A stretch of 64,000 bases of DNA from Dipodascopsis uninucleata var. uninucleata (GCA_030568195.1 JAJLTO010000007.1:124001-188000), one strand, 5' to 3'; shown: positions 12,331 through 24,457, counted from the first letter of the stretch. A program made the numbers and translations. Notes: generated from the letters alone by a model not told the origin.

Positions 12331-14715
12331 ATGTTGTCCATCGAGTTAGCTGCTCTGGCTACGGCACTAATCGCCTTGCTGTCTGGATTGGCAACGGCAC
12401 AGAATAATGCGACATACGCCAATTATTCGGCTCAGGCGCAGCCTGATCTGTACGAAGTCACTTTAGCTGTCATCAATACTTCGTTCCCTGATTGCCATTC
12501 CGGTCCCCTCAGGCATACATTGGTTTGTGATGTGTCGGCAGATTACCGCGCGCGAGCAGAGTCTCTGATTTCCATGTTTACTCTCGAAGAGCTCATTGCT
12601 AACACGGCAAACACGGCTCCAGGTGTTCCTCGTCTCGGTGTGCCGCCATATGAAGTGTGGAATGAAGCGCTTCATGGTTTAGATCATTGCAACATGGCTG
12701 ATTCTGGAAAGTACAGTTGGGCAACTTCTTTCCCCATGCCTATATTAACCATGGCTGCTCTCAATCGTACTTTAATCAACCAGATCGCTTCTATCATTTC
12801 AACGCAGGCCCGTGCTTTCAGTAATGCTGGTAGATATGGCTTGGACAGCTACGCACCCAACATCAATGCTTTCCGTAGTCCTATTTGGGGTCGAGGTCAG
12901 GAAACTCCCGGTGAAGATGCCGCTGTATTATGCGCTGTATATGCATATGAGTATATCACTGGTCTTCAAGGAGGTGTCGATCCCGAGCACCTTAAGATCG
13001 CTGCTACTCCTAAGCATTTTGCAGGATATGATTTAGAGAATTGGGATAACAATTCACGTCTTGGATATGACGCGATTATCCCATCTCAAGATCTCTCTGA
13101 TTACTACACTCCACAGTTCGAAGCAGCCTCGAAATACGCCAAATGTCATAGTATCATGTGCTCTTACAATTCCGTAAATGGTGTTCCAAGTTGTTCTAAC
13201 TCTTTCTTCTTGCAAACTTTGCTTCGTGAGTCTTGGGACTTCCCAGAATATGGCTATGTCTCTTCTGACTGTGACGCAGTATACAATGTCTTTAACCCTC
13301 ACATGTATGCACATAATGTCTCTGGAGCAGCTGCTGATTCTCTCAGAGCTGGAACTGATATCGATTGTGGTCAATCTATGCCTTGGTACTTGAATGATTC
13401 TTTCATAGACGGTTACGTTTCTCGCGGTGACATTGAAAAGGCTGTTACACGTCTGTATGCGACGCTTATTCGTCTTGGATACTTTGATGGAGAAGAGGCT
13501 AAGTATCGTGAACTTACGTGGAAGGATGTCTTGATGACCGACGCTTGGAACATATCCTATGAGGCAGCCGTTGAAGGCATCACATTACTAAAGAATGATG
13601 GAATTCTTCCACTTTCCAAGAAGTATAAGAGTATTGCTCTTATTGGACCTTGGGCTAATGCTACTTCTCAAATGCAAGGAAATTACTACGGCACTCCTCC
13701 ATACTTAATTAGCCCTCTAGAGGCTGCAAAGCAGGCTGGTTTGACAGTCCACTTCTCACTTGGAACAAATATTTCATCTGAGTCAACTGCCTTATTTTCT
13801 GAAGCCATTAGCGCCGCCAAAAAGTCTGAAGTTGTCATTTTCCTTGGAGGGATTGATAACACTATCGAAGCTGAAGGTCAGGACCGGGATACAGTTGTGT
13901 GGCCGGGCAATCAGCTTCAACTTATTAATGAACTCAGCAACTTGGGCAAGCCTTTGATTGTGCTTCAGATGGGAGGTGGTCAAATTGACTCATATACTTT
14001 GAAAGAAAATAACAAAGTCAATGCTATTATCTGGGGTGGATATCCCGGACAGTCTGGGGGTGTTGCTTTAATGGATATTATCACTGGTAAGCGCGCTCCT
14101 GCTGGTCGCCTTGTCACAACCCAATATCCAGCGAAGTATGCTACTGATTTCCCACAAACTGATATGAGTCTTCGCCCTAATGGTTCAAATCCGGGACAGA
14201 CATATATGTGGTACACTGGTCAGCCGGTCTATGAATTTGGTTACGGTTTGTTTTACACTGAATTTGAGGAATCAGGAACGGATGCGAACTCTTACTCCTT
14301 TGAAATTCTTGATATTCTCTCCGCAGCTCACCCTGATAATTACTACGTCGAGCAGGTTCCTATTCTTAATTTTAAAGCAAAAGTTAAGAATATTGGAAAG
14401 GTAGCCTCTGATTACACTGCTATGTTATTTGTCAAGACTTCTGACGCAGGACCAGCTCCTTATCCGAACAAATGGCTAGTTGGATTTGACAGACTATCTA
14501 CAATTAAAGCGGGTAAATCGTCTTTACTGAGTATTCCTGTCCTTTTAGGAAGCCTTGCTCGTGCCGATATATCTGGAAATAAGGTTCTCTATCCTGGCAC
14601 ATATCAACTTTCTCTCAATATTGACGAGTCTGTTAATGTGACAGTCAAGCTTAACGGTGAGCCTGCTACGCTGGAGAAATTTCCATTGTGGCAGCAGGCA
14701 ATTCCACAAGCTTGA
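12331..14715 (+). CDS. Secreted exo-beta-1,4-xylosidase, GH3 family
   Basis: Extracellular enzyme that releases xylose from xylo-oligosaccharides in hemicellulose breakdown. It is intronless and 794 residues long, matching fungal XlnD/Bxl1 proteins (about 800). A signal peptide spans roughly residues 1-23 (hydrophobic core ATALIALLSGLATA), and many N-glycosylation sequons follow. Family landmarks in order are EVWNEALHGLDH, the segment around APNINAFRSPIWGRGQETPGED, KHFAGYD, the nucleophile Asp313 in GYVSSDCDAV, the second alpha/beta domain with LLKNDGILPLS and EAEGQDRD, and GYPGQSGG. A fibronectin-III-like C-terminal domain ends the protein. It stands alone between unrelated genes with no co-located xylanase. 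The lack of introns in an intron-rich region is notable but common for secreted GH3 enzymes. Confidence 0.95.
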   Translation: MLSIELAALATALIALLSGLATAQNNATYANYSAQAQPDLYEVTLAVINTSFPDCHSGPLRHTLVCDVSADYRARAESLISMFTLEELIANTANTAPGVPRLGVPPYEVWNEALHGLDHCNMADSGKYSWATSFPMPILTMAALNRTLINQIASIISTQARAFSNAGRYGLDSYAPNINAFRSPIWGRGQETPGEDAAVLCAVYAYEYITGLQGGVDPEHLKIAATPKHFAGYDLENWDNNSRLGYDAIIPSQDLSDYYTPQFEAASKYAKCHSIMCSYNSVNGVPSCSNSFFLQTLLRESWDFPEYGYVSSDCDAVYNVFNPHMYAHNVSGAAADSLRAGTDIDCGQSMPWYLNDSFIDGYVSRGDIEKAVTRLYATLIRLGYFDGEEAKYRELTWKDVLMTDAWNISYEAAVEGITLLKNDGILPLSKKYKSIALIGPWANATSQMQGNYYGTPPYLISPLEAAKQAGLTVHFSLGTNISSESTALFSEAISAAKKSEVVIFLGGIDNTIEAEGQDRDTVVWPGNQLQLINELSNLGKPLIVLQMGGGQIDSYTLKENNKVNAIIWGGYPGQSGGVALMDIITGKRAPAGRLVTTQYPAKYATDFPQTDMSLRPNGSNPGQTYMWYTGQPVYEFGYGLFYTEFEESGTDANSYSFEILDILSAAHPDNYYVEQVPILNFKAKVKNIGKVASDYTAMLFVKTSDAGPAPYPNKWLVGFDRLSTIKAGKSSLLSIPVLLGSLARADISGNKVLYPGTYQLSLNIDESVNVTVKLNGEPATLEKFPLWQQAIPQA

Positions 14716-14984
14716 ATAAGTATATTCGATAATTCCCGAATTGACACAAGTCGCAATTTAAGATTATAAGGAAGCAGTTGAATTCTAACTAGTTTAAGAA
14801 CTGTAGAACATTATTTTGTAAATTTTGTTTAGCTTCAATAATTAAAGTTCAACTTCATTCAAAAACATTAAAAAGTTATCATCATATAACTATTACATTA
14901 GTCTATTCAAGTCTTAACCAAAATCTATATCACAAAAGTCTTGTTCGTGTTATGCATATATTTGAAGTCTTCATGACGCGTTAT

Positions 14985-16906
14985 TTACCCTTGTATGATG
15001 TATTCTCGTTTCTTCCCTACATGAAGAGCATGTGAGAAAGAGACACCTGACGGGACAGGTAGTCCCAATAGTTCGACTTCTCCCCAGAATAAAGCTGCTT
15101 TCTGAGCTGCGTAATCAATGTAATCAAATGGGTCGCCATCAAGACTTTCTTCAGGCTTCTCTCTAATGCTGGCTTTGTTCGCTGGCCGCAATGACTTAGA
15201 TGACGAAGAAGAGTTATCGTCACTGCTACTGTACTCTGGATCGGAGACGTCAATAAATTCATCATCTTCCTTAACCTTAAGCTGAGGTGTTGGTGCAGAA
15301 ACAAGGCCCCAGAGACACCAGCCCAAGTGAACGGCGGGACGCCATATTTCAGACTGACTATAGATTTTTTCTATTTCACTGTTAATAGTCTCTTCATCTT
15401 CAAATGAGTCGCATGCATGAGTAACGTAATTCTCAATAAACTGTAGCTGCTCAGTCTGCGTTGGAAAGTTTTCCGTATGAATATCCTGTGGTCTGTAAGG
15501 ATCATGATAATCTGACATCCATTCGCACTATTGGATTATAGACATGCCAAGTCAGAATGTGAACAAAAATGAATCATTAGATTACGAGATACTTACAAAA
15601 TGATTTGCAATATCATATCCACGAACATTAGGACTTGCATATTCAAAATCAATGACAACTATTTGCTTGTGCTCATTAGCAGGTCTCAGTAGAGGTGAGC
15701 CTGACGGTGGATCAACACGCAAGAGATTACCATATTGTGCCTAAAACTATCGTTATTAGCTATAATTTTAAAGCATTTTCGTAGATAGCCAATGCGAGCC
15801 CTTCTTAGCAAACAAATTCCTTCTAGGACTAGAAAACTGATAAATAAACACGTACATCATTATGCGCGAATACTAGCTCCTTCTTAATCTGCTCACTACC
15901 CTTCATCTGAAATTCAAGCCACTCGCGATACATGTCCATCATCTCAGCAAACTCTTCCCATGTACTATGCAAGATTCCTTCGGTAGTTCTATTTCCCTTC
16001 TTAGATTTATCCTGAGAGTTGATCTGATCTAACAGCTTTAGAACATTATGCGCATCAGCCCTCCATTTATCAATGTTCTGCCACACTCCTGGTCCAGCAT
16101 CGCGCTCCTCAAGGGTCAAATCCATGCCGTCATGTAGTTCCCTCATGCGCTTTGCAATAGCTTTACTTAATTCGGTAGACCTTATGTCTTGTTTGGTCAG
16201 TGTGTGTGCTTTTAAGAATTGTTCAAAACGACCGTTTGCGAAAATGCCTAGCAACTTAGGACCAATATTTCGAGAGGTGAGTCTCTTGAGAACTATAAGT
16301 TCTTTCTTCCTATCAATAATCTGCGATGCGTTAGGCCCATAGATCCTCAATAGGACCTGCGGTACGTAAAATACTCTTCGAACAGGCGTTGTGCTAGTGT
16401 TATAGTTATCTAGGTTGGGGCCAGTTGGTGCTTCCTGTTTAAGTTGATGAAATTGATATTTTGGAGGCGGACTCACACAAAAAACCTGCAAAATCAAGGA
16501 ACTCGTTAATTAACTACCATAGCTTGCCCTACAACAAATAAACTATTATAACATACGGCATTCGTAAGAGCACCTGATATACGTTCTATTTTAATTTGCG
16601 AGTACTCCGAGATAGGTATCGAACGCCATCTAGTAATACCTAGATGGTGAGTGAGTATAAGAATTTCTCGCTTGAACTGTTCCAACGGCAAACTTTTGGA
16701 GATTGCAGGCAATATGCCCATAAAACCATTAGCAACACGTAAATTAAATATTATAAGCTTAGTTATTCTGCCTGGACTCACGTTATATCTAATATATGGT
16801 CGGACACTGGTGCATCTGTAGTCATCTCGTGATCACTTCCAGATAGCGAGCTTGTGCTTTTGCGACGTAAAATAGGCCGCGACACTTTATGTTTTAAGCC
16901 AGTCAT
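14985..16906 (-). CDS. CKI1: Choline/ethanolamine kinase
   Basis: Cytosolic kinase catalysing ATP-dependent phosphorylation of choline (and often ethanolamine), the first step of the Kennedy pathway. Five exons (16906-16782, 16692-16557, 16485-15856, 15740-15597, 15527-14985) join in frame to 525 residues. Evidence includes RISGALTNAV followed by FCVSPPP, LLRIYGPNASQ, the Brenner motif across an exon joint (FAHND-AQYGNLLR), and the choline-kinase signature [24 protein letters not shown]. An extra Asp/Glu- and Ser-rich stretch of about 30 residues sits in the C-terminal lobe (around EDDEFIDVSDPE followed by a Ser run), a likely phosphorylated, flexible insert. The gene converges on the xylosidase gene (269 bp between stops) and is divergent from the Rna15-like gene. 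Confidence 0.93.
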
Positions 16907-17294
16907 AGTCGTTTTAATCTATTAGATATATTTGACTATAATATCGGCGAAAATAAAAGGTTCTTCAGAATGTAAGATCGAGATTTATGATCTTATGCTG
17001 TGTTGTTCCTGTTGAGCTCTTGTAAGTTTAATTCCGACTCGTAGAAAGCCGATTGCGATTTATTTAAACTAACCCTAAATCTTGTTGGTCCAATTTTTCT
17101 TTTCTCAAACGTCCACAGTTCTTACATCAAATTGAATGAAGACGTAAGATCAGTGGCAAGATAGAGAAAGCGAGACAGACAGTTAAATTATCATATATTA
17201 TATCGTAAGGGCAAATTATCTGTCCTATAGGATTATTTGCGCAAATCTGCGCTGACGCATTTCGTCTAATTTTTTTCTCCCGCACAACATTAGG
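16907..17294. promoter_or_regulatory. Bidirectional promoter region, choline kinase / rna15
   Basis: 388 bp separate the two start codons of divergent genes. The stretch must hold both promoters. I recognise no specific factor site. Confidence 0.6.
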
Positions 17295-18497
17295 ATGACA
17301 GACAAGCAGGGTGGACGTGTCGTTTTTGTCGGCAACATTCCTTATGACCAAACGGAAGAGCAGATCATGGGTAAGCAAAGTTATTTTGGGTGCTTGGTCT
17401 ATAAGATAATATCAAATAGAGCAGGCAATAAGCTGAATGTGAAGAAGGATGTTTGAGAATATTGTGGTGATTTGCTTCATTTACTCGAAGATTGTTGTCT
17501 GGCTTTTTTGTTCTAGCTAATTTCATATAGATATATTTCAATCTGTCGGTCCGGTAGTGAATTTCAGGTTCGTGTTCGACAAGGAAACGGGAAGACCGAA
17601 GGGATACGGATTTGTTGAATATCATGGTGAGTTATTTCGATACAACAATGATCGCATCATTGGTTACGAATTTAGTCCGAGATGCCAACTAACAGGACTT
17701 TTTAAATTGATCTAGATGCCGAGACGGCTGCCTCCGCTGTAAGAAATCTCAATAATTATGAACTAAGTAATCGAACTCTCCGAGTAGACTTTTCGCATGA
17801 ATCATCTGTGGGTCCAAATATTTTGACAAGTAGAAATCCAGCACCAAGCTCAAATACAGGGACTACATCTGCCGCTTCAGCAGCCGCTGCTAGTCCAGAC
17901 ACATTACCTCCTTTACCGCCGGGTGTTGCCCCTGCGCCGAATCTGTCTACTCCGGAGGCAATATCAAGCACGTTGTCGGCATTCACTCCTCAGCAGATGT
18001 TGAGTATATTGCAGGAGCTAAAGACAGTAGTACAGACGAATCCAGCAAAGGCCCGTGAGCTCTTGCGTGTGTCACCTCAGCTGTCGTACGCTGTAGTCCA
18101 GAGTATGCTCCTTATGGGTCTAGTGGATGCAACGGCTGTAGCAAAAGCTGTTGATCCTTCGCAATTGGCAAATCAACAAGCCCAGCAGCAGGCTAGGGCG
18201 ACATCTACACCACCCCCACCTCAAGTAGCAGCTGTCACGACCCAAGTTCCTGCACAAGCAGCGCCACAGAGATATCCAACAACAGGTTCCGCGTATCCTG
18301 GTGTACCATATTCAGCGAGCCCTGTGAATAAGCCATCCACTCCTGTACCACTGTCAACTGCAAGTATGGATCCTCAGAAAGCTGCTCTCATCAAGCAAGT
18401 TATGGATTTGACAGAGGAGCAGATCGCGGCACTACCATTACAGCAACGCCAGCCAATAGAAGTACTGAGAGAGAGAATACGTAATGGCGAGTTTTAA
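17295..18497 (+). CDS. RNA15: mRNA 3'-end processing factor, Rna15/CstF-64 family
   Basis: Nuclear RNA-binding subunit of the cleavage factor that recognises the polyadenylation region of pre-mRNA. Three exons (17295-17370, 17531-17626, 17716-18497) give 317 residues. The N-terminal RRM has RNP2 VVFVGNIPY and RNP1 KGYGFVEY, with the second intron just after RNP1. The hinge domain is clear in [13 protein letters not shown] and [17 protein letters not shown], which in the family binds Rna14 and symplekin. A Pro/Gln/Ala-rich linker follows, then the C-terminal three-helix CTD ([19 protein letters not shown] ... [11 protein letters not shown]). Length and order match yeast Rna15 and fission yeast Ctf1. 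Confidence 0.95.
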
Positions 18498-19531
18498 TTA
18501 TGATGCTCTAGATCATCAACATATAAAAAGTTGGTCTCTTGGGTTCTTAAAGAGGCATTTGTAACATATAGTTATTTATTATAATTTCATTTCCATTTGT
18601 TGTGCGAGCGTATCTGTCTCGAGACAAGATTAGATATTTCTGTATATCTCTATTTATCCAATTTCGATATTCTTTACTATTGGCCAAAGAATATGGGAAT
18701 GTAAAGCGCTAAAATTAAATAGTTGATAAGAATTATTAAAAAATAAATAAAATTCCTAAATACTTTAGAAAAAAAGATCTAGATGGGACTCGAACCCACA
18801 ATCTCCGCCTCCGGAGAGCGGCGCCTTACCTTTAGGCCACTAGACCTAGTATCTTAAAAAAGTTGTCTTTATTTGATTACATATAGAAGTTCTGAAACTG
18901 GATGTCTACTACAGTTCTCTATTGTAATAGACTTCATTTATCTATACAATAGTGCTTTTATCCATAGCATGATAGATTATATCAAATTTTATAAGTTCTC
19001 ACGGCTTCGGCTTGTTTTTATATCGCAATTTGTATTTTATTAGATCTGAGATTCTGATTTGAAAGAGGAATATGTTCGTGGGTAATAGATTAAATGTGGC
19101 GCATAGATGCACTGCCTTGGATTTATGTGGCGCATAAGGTCTCACGAGATATTAGAAATCTTCAATATCCTTTCTTACTAGTACTATTTAGAGCTGTATT
19201 CTTTAAGCCAACCTTTATACAAATCGTTGTGGATTTGCGTGAACGTCAGTGAAGATAGAGAGCTTCGTGTAAATTTGCTTTTAGCAGAGCTTGAATGCCC
19301 TGCTAAATCGATAACAGCTCTGATATTACGGGCTTGATTATTATATGGTAGTTTTGGCGACGGAAGATCTCGTCAGTAGCAGGTCTTTACTGTACTGATA
19401 GTGCCAAGGTTCCGATCTATCGAGACATTTGCTATAATCGAGTACTATTATAGTAACGAATAGGCATTTGATCAGACAGATTCACCTAGTTTAATTCTTT
19501 GTGAATCCTAAAATACAGAATAGTTGCCAAA
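18498..19531. other. Intergenic with one tRNA gene
   Basis: It contains the tRNA-Arg gene on the minus strand and otherwise AT-rich sequence. I see no further gene. Confidence 0.6.
18775..18846 (-). tRNA. tRNA-Arg, anticodon CCG, no intron
   Basis: The reverse strand folds into a full cloverleaf of 72 nt. The acceptor stem GGTCTAG pairs with CTAGATC (one G-U pair). The D arm is GCCT/AGGC and the anticodon stem CCGCT/GGCGG encloses loop CTCCGGA. The variable loop has 5 nt and the T arm is GTGGG-TTCGAGT-CCCAT. The anticodon reads CCG, decoding CGG. The box A equivalent is TGGCCTAAAGG. A run of T follows the 3' end as Pol III terminator. No CCA is encoded, as expected for a eukaryote. Confidence 0.93.
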
Positions 19532-20115
19532 ATGTACTGTTTGCGATATTTTCTCCTGCTACTGGTCACGCCTACAACTGGACTGGCGCCATATTACCTT
19601 GCTCTTTTTTTAATGTCACTGTTTGTCATTCATAGGCCCTGGTAAGTTGCAAGCATTAGTTTCAAGTTAGATAGGATGAAGTTCTAACGTACTACTTTTA
19701 GCATTTACTGTTCATTAATTCTTGTTGGCCTGTTTTCGTGTACCTGTTATTTCAATGAGCATTGCTTTATAGATACAAACTATGGAAATATTTTTCTTCC
19801 CCGTCTATTTTTGCCAGAAGAGCTGGCATCCAATAGTTCTCTGGTGTACGATATTCTAACAGAGAGATCAGTGTTTAGTTCTGCCTGGCTAAAGAGAGCT
19901 GTAACAGCTGCTAACATGACATATCCACCGTCATTGAATGATATAGCAACTATTAATGCTGCTCGAGATTATAAGGTACCGTTCATGGCCGTCAAGCTCA
20001 GGTTTTAGAGTTAAAAATACAGAATATCAATCACAATAAAGCCATAGTGACGACACGTCTATTAATTTTCGTGACATTTTAGGTATTGTTTTGGGCAGCG
20101 GAAGTTCTCTTATGA
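19532..20115 (+). CDS. Small Cys-rich membrane protein of unknown function
   Basis: I do not recognise the family. Two exons are well supported by frame: 19532-19641 and from 19702. The first codes for two strongly hydrophobic segments (YFLLLLVTPTTGLAPYYLAL, then SLFVIHRP). The joint gives HRPCIYC, followed by a third hydrophobic segment and a Cys-rich luminal-looking stretch (FSCTCYFNEHCF). A hydrophilic domain with several N-glycosylation sequons follows. A weak third exon (20083-20115, donor at 19976) would end the protein at 138 residues; without that splice it ends at 20008 with 12 different residues. The transmembrane plus sequon pattern suggests an endomembrane protein. Orthologue conservation is the missing evidence. 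Confidence 0.5.
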
Positions 20116-20413
20116 TGACAGCATTTACAAATGATAGAACTGAGCCCTTTGATTAGAGCTTTTGACATGACGCGGCTTAAGGCGATGTTTTACGATATAT
20201 TTTTGAAGCGATGTATTTTGTCTTAGGAGGGGCGGGAACTACTGTCATTTCATCGGCTAGTCTCTTGGATGGATATGTGAAAATGTTTTGTATTGTGTAA
20301 TGTTCTGTATATATCATTTCAGGGTTTGTAAAATAATTTGTTTCAAGGACATTATCCAAGGTATACTACATATGTTTCGTCGATATACTTGACTGTGCCT
20401 AGATAAATATTGC

Positions 20414-23021
20414 TCATATATCCATAAGCGTAAGTTTTCGACCAACCTCTGGTCTTCTCAGAGGATTGCCATATTGTCCTCCATGATGTCTTCCATGATG
20501 GTGATGATGGCCACGACTACTATTACTCGTGTTTTGTATAGACTCATTTATCCTGCTTTCTTCTCTGATGACATCTGTACTAGAAGCAGCCTGTCCGACA
20601 CCCATATCTCGTAAAAGAACTTCCATTTCTCCAACATCAAAATAACCATATCCGCCGAGCATATCGCCTTTATCTTCATCAATGCTTGAGCTATCACTTG
20701 AACGTCGAGGACCAGAAACTTGTCTTCCGCTCTTCCCGTGGCGCTTGTTAGGTGGTCGTGCCTGCTCTGTTCGTACTGGGCTGCGCGCTCTTGTCCCAGT
20801 ACTTTTACGTTGCTCAGTTTGTCTTAGTAGACTACGAACCTCAATAAGATAGTTGTTTAGTGTATCCAAAAATCGTCGTGTCTGTCTATGCTTAGAAGAC
20901 GCACTAATTGAGAGCGAATCGTTCTTAATGATATATCCAATACCAAATCCATCTTGAGAAGTAGGCCCAAAACCGAACAATCGCAGAGAAGGATTTCCGC
21001 AGTTGCTTGTGCTAATTATTGTATTGAAATGTTTATCCCAACCACTGTCTGAGAACAGACAAGGAAATTCGGAGGTCGAAAGAAGACCATTACCTGCCTT
21101 ATCATTGATATCTCCAGATGAAGCAGTAAGGTTTGATACAACTTCGTCATCTGGAGCTAATCTCAGCGCTTCATCATCCTCAACAAGCCTCTGATACATA
21201 CAGTAAAGCGCATATAAATGTCGATCTTGACCAAGACCATCTGAGCAAATTTTTGTCTTCGCAGCATGCGAGACACAAGCCCTACGAAGATATTCTATTT
21301 TCGTCTTTGCAGGAGCATCCTCACAGAACTTTCGTACGAAAGCTACAGACTCTTCTGAAACAGTTCTGATAGCTTCTGTACGACCATGAAAAAACTTCTT
21401 GGTCATTGCTGGCTCATATGTACATTCAACTTTACCGTAAAGTGCGTAATAAGCGGCTTGGAAAGCCATCTGCACAAAGGCATCTGGAGAAAACCCCATA
21501 CTCTTAATGTAGTTTTGTCCATAGTGGCTGAACTCGAGCACTTCAAATTCATTCTGATGGATGAGATCAGCCAATCTAGTCTCTGCAAATCTCAAAGCCA
21601 GAGATAATTCAGGAACCATAGTCCATTCAAGTTTATGTGGAGTGGTAGTGACATCTCCAAAGGACGCCGGATCTCGTTGAGCAGGATCGGGAGACTCTGA
21701 CGCCCACAGACTAGGTGCATTGCCATTAATAGACTTTGCAAATCGCAAGATAGAGTCTGTATATATATCGCTCACCAATCGTAGAACTGTATGGCCATCA
21801 ACACCGGTATGCTCAAAATTTATACCCGCAGAACCATTCTTCGTAACAATAATTTGCAGCTTGTCATACCACCTATTAGTGCAAGTACCCACTTGAACAC
21901 CTTTCTCAATAACACTGGTACCACATAGCATATTCATGGCTAGGTCTGACGCAGTCTCCGGTGTTGAGAAATCAAGGCATAGAACAAACAAAGCTGAATC
22001 AATCACTTGCAGACACTCTCGATTAGTATTCTTCGAGTTTTTGCCTTTTCGTGCTCGTGAATATCGTCGACTACCATTTGAAGAATCATGATCACTGACT
22101 CCAGCACGTTCATTGTCACTGCTATCACTATAGTCTATCTCATAACCATCCGAAAATACATCTTCATCTTCGTCTGCTCCAAGATCAACAGATAAAGACT
22201 CACGTAAAGAGGCCCAAATTCGACGATTTTCAGCAGTCAAAATACCCACGGCTCCTTTAGCAGCCTCTGTGATAGGCGTATTCTGAGCATCATTAATGAT
22301 AGTCTCAAAATTCTGCGCCAGATCCTTTTCTGTCATGATGAGATCAGAATTGTCATCTAATACGTCAAACCAGTAAAATTGGGAACGAGCCATAACTACT
22401 ATATGCTTTGAGGAATAATCTGATTGCATAACACAGCCATGCTCAGTTGAAATTCGAGCAGTCCCAAATATACGTGAGTACTGGTACATACACAATTTCT
22501 GCCCTCTGATTGCATCTGGTGCTAGTTCCTCTCGTCGTAGCGCTCTGACGAAAGAGAGTGTAGACATAACAAGTGACGCTGCTCTGTTGACTTGATCATT
22601 ACGAGCAGGTGTGGGATCGTCTTCGAGTAGGAAGAAAGGATTCAGGTTTAGCACAACTGGATTGTTGAAATTCAAATATGAATCGTACCAAAATTGTTCA
22701 ATATACGAAGATCTTGAAGATGCATACTGGATCAGCATATCCTGGAGAAGTGGACCCTCGTTTTTCAAGAACTTAGCCGCCGCAGCTTTAGTCTCCTCAT
22801 GTTCCCTCGGGGACTATTTAGTGACATGTCAGTAAATATATCTTCTAACAGTAAATTATGTTATAGGCCGTCGCAAATACCTGTAAGTTCTTGACACATG
22901 CCAAATAGCGAGTTATTGTATCTTCAAGAGGAGGAACGGGGAGCTTTTTCAACTCCGCTTGGTGAGCAAAAGTGATCCCTTGGGGAACGTCCACCTCGTT
23001 AGCAACAGCTTTTATTGGCAT
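20414..23021 (-). CDS. Carnitine O-acetyltransferase (Yat2/FacC-like)
   Basis: Transfers acetyl groups between CoA and carnitine, allowing acetyl units from fatty-acid or acetate metabolism to reach mitochondria. Two exons, 23021-22881 and 22813-20414, give 846 residues. The N-terminus has LPVPPLEDTITRYL and the substrate tunnel region, with YSRIFGTARIS and the catalytic His382 in FEHTGVDGH. Later come the choline/carnitine motif region GQDRHLYALY and the CoA-site segment GFGPTSQDGFGIGY. Two parts are longer than in the catalytic core family: an acidic Ser/Asp-rich insert (about residues 235-290), and a 120-residue Ser/Arg-rich tail with a His run (GHHHHHGRHHGG). No N-terminal presequence or PTS1 is visible, which fits the cytosolic Yat2/FacC type rather than Cat2. 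Confidence 0.93.
22881..23021 (-). other. Start exon of the carnitine acetyltransferase
   Basis: This 47-codon exon was placed from the ATG at 23021 and the donor CAG|GTATTT. It supplies the conserved LPVPPLEDTI segment, which no other upstream frame provides. It is therefore the start I prefer over the internal Met at 22768. Confidence 0.75.
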
Positions 23022-24457
23022 TTCGCGTACTTGTAGATCTCGATTGACTGAGTGGTGACCAAAAAATCGTATAATGTGATCTTAAATAGTTCTATGCCTA
23101 GTGTATTATATTATCCACCACAATGAAATGCAAGTTTCACAGCTTACAATACTTTAACTTGCGTTTTAGTTGTTTTGATCAAGCTAGCAAGCCTCAACAG
23201 GACATATATCAGTTAATATGATCTTAAGAATTCTGATGGAAATCGTATATGTATATATATATATTTATTTATATATATGTGCATGGATGTGTAACTTCTA
23301 TAACCTCTCTTTTCTTCACCTTGAATATCAACCCTGCTGACCGCCAATAGAGGACATACGGGTTTGTTAGAAATCGGCGATTTTTCGGTCTTCGTGGGCG
23401 ATCGTACCGTATTTCAAAAAGCTGGTCGGTTTATTTGTATTCAGCATTCAATAAACTTAGTATATGCGGCTCTTGTCACCTATTGTGAATGAAACTTTGG
23501 TTCGGTCACTGGATCTTTCTTTCTGGACAAATGGAGAATTTCCGTCTATAGAATGTGGCCTACATTTCAAGGTTCTCAATTTTTTAGGCGTTGCGGGGAC
23601 ATTCGTTAAACCCCTACCCTTTCTCCATATCCAAGTCTCCATATAATGTATTAGGGCATGTTTGTCGTAGCATGACAGCACATTACAACTCTAAAACCAT
23701 GCTTTGTGCGGCGAACCAGGCGAACTATTATGGAACTAAAGATTTTAGCTCTTATATGACGTTAACAGTCGTAGATCACAGAGATTTTCCGAGGACCTTC
23801 CGAAACATCGGCCCAGACAGCAGTTTTTCCAAGATCTAGTACTAATTTTTTTGGGAGTCGCTGGGCACGATGATTATAATGATAGACGGCCGGAACAAAG
23901 AAGAACAAAAGATCTGCTGTTCACATGATATGGGAAGCATCAGCATCCTTTACCTCAGACTCAACACAGAGAATATCAAGCGCAGGGTGCTGCTAGTACA
24001 CTACGGGGTACGTACAAGACAGCCAAGCTGAATAAGTATCAATAAATAAACATTATATTTAGCATTAGAATTATGCACAAATGCCGAGAGTTTAGAATTT
24101 ATGGGATCCAGTCACAAGAGGACGAAATAATATAAAATAGTAAATCACATTATGGCACTGAACCAAATGATATTCTCTTCCACTTGTCCGTGACTGACTA
24201 GCAAAATTAGAGTATAGTATCGAAATTACTTGATATATCTTGAACATAATAATATCCTGCATATGGCGAAAGTTGTTGTACACCATCATATATAATACAA
24301 CCATCAGTGAGAAAGAGATAACAATAATACTAGTAAACAAACGGTTTTGAATAAAAAGCCCAAATACACTAGCCGCTACCATATAGCTGCTGTACACCAT
24401 TCTAAACCATATACTCCCTCAATAACAAGCTGGCTCTGTCATTCCGGCCCAATGGGC
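23022..24457. other. Intergenic, carnitine acetyltransferase promoter and abp2 3' flank
   Basis: It holds an AT-microsatellite-like stretch near 23246-23280 and one CCGAGG hexamer. A 102-codon hydrophobic minus-strand frame (24092-24400) lies just past the abp2 stop. It has no recognisable domain and I leave it uncalled. Confidence 0.5.
23789..23794 (-). promoter_or_regulatory. CCTCGG hexamer upstream of carnitine acetyltransferase
   Basis: CCTCGG on the coding strand, 768 bp before the start codon. This is the core bound by fungal FarA/FarB-type fatty-acid regulators. A single hexamer is weak evidence. Confidence 0.25.

Noticed and set aside
24092-24400. 102-codon hydrophobic frame next to the abp2 3' end
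   Set aside because: Hydrophobic frames arise easily in AT-rich DNA; there is no family match and no supporting splice structure.
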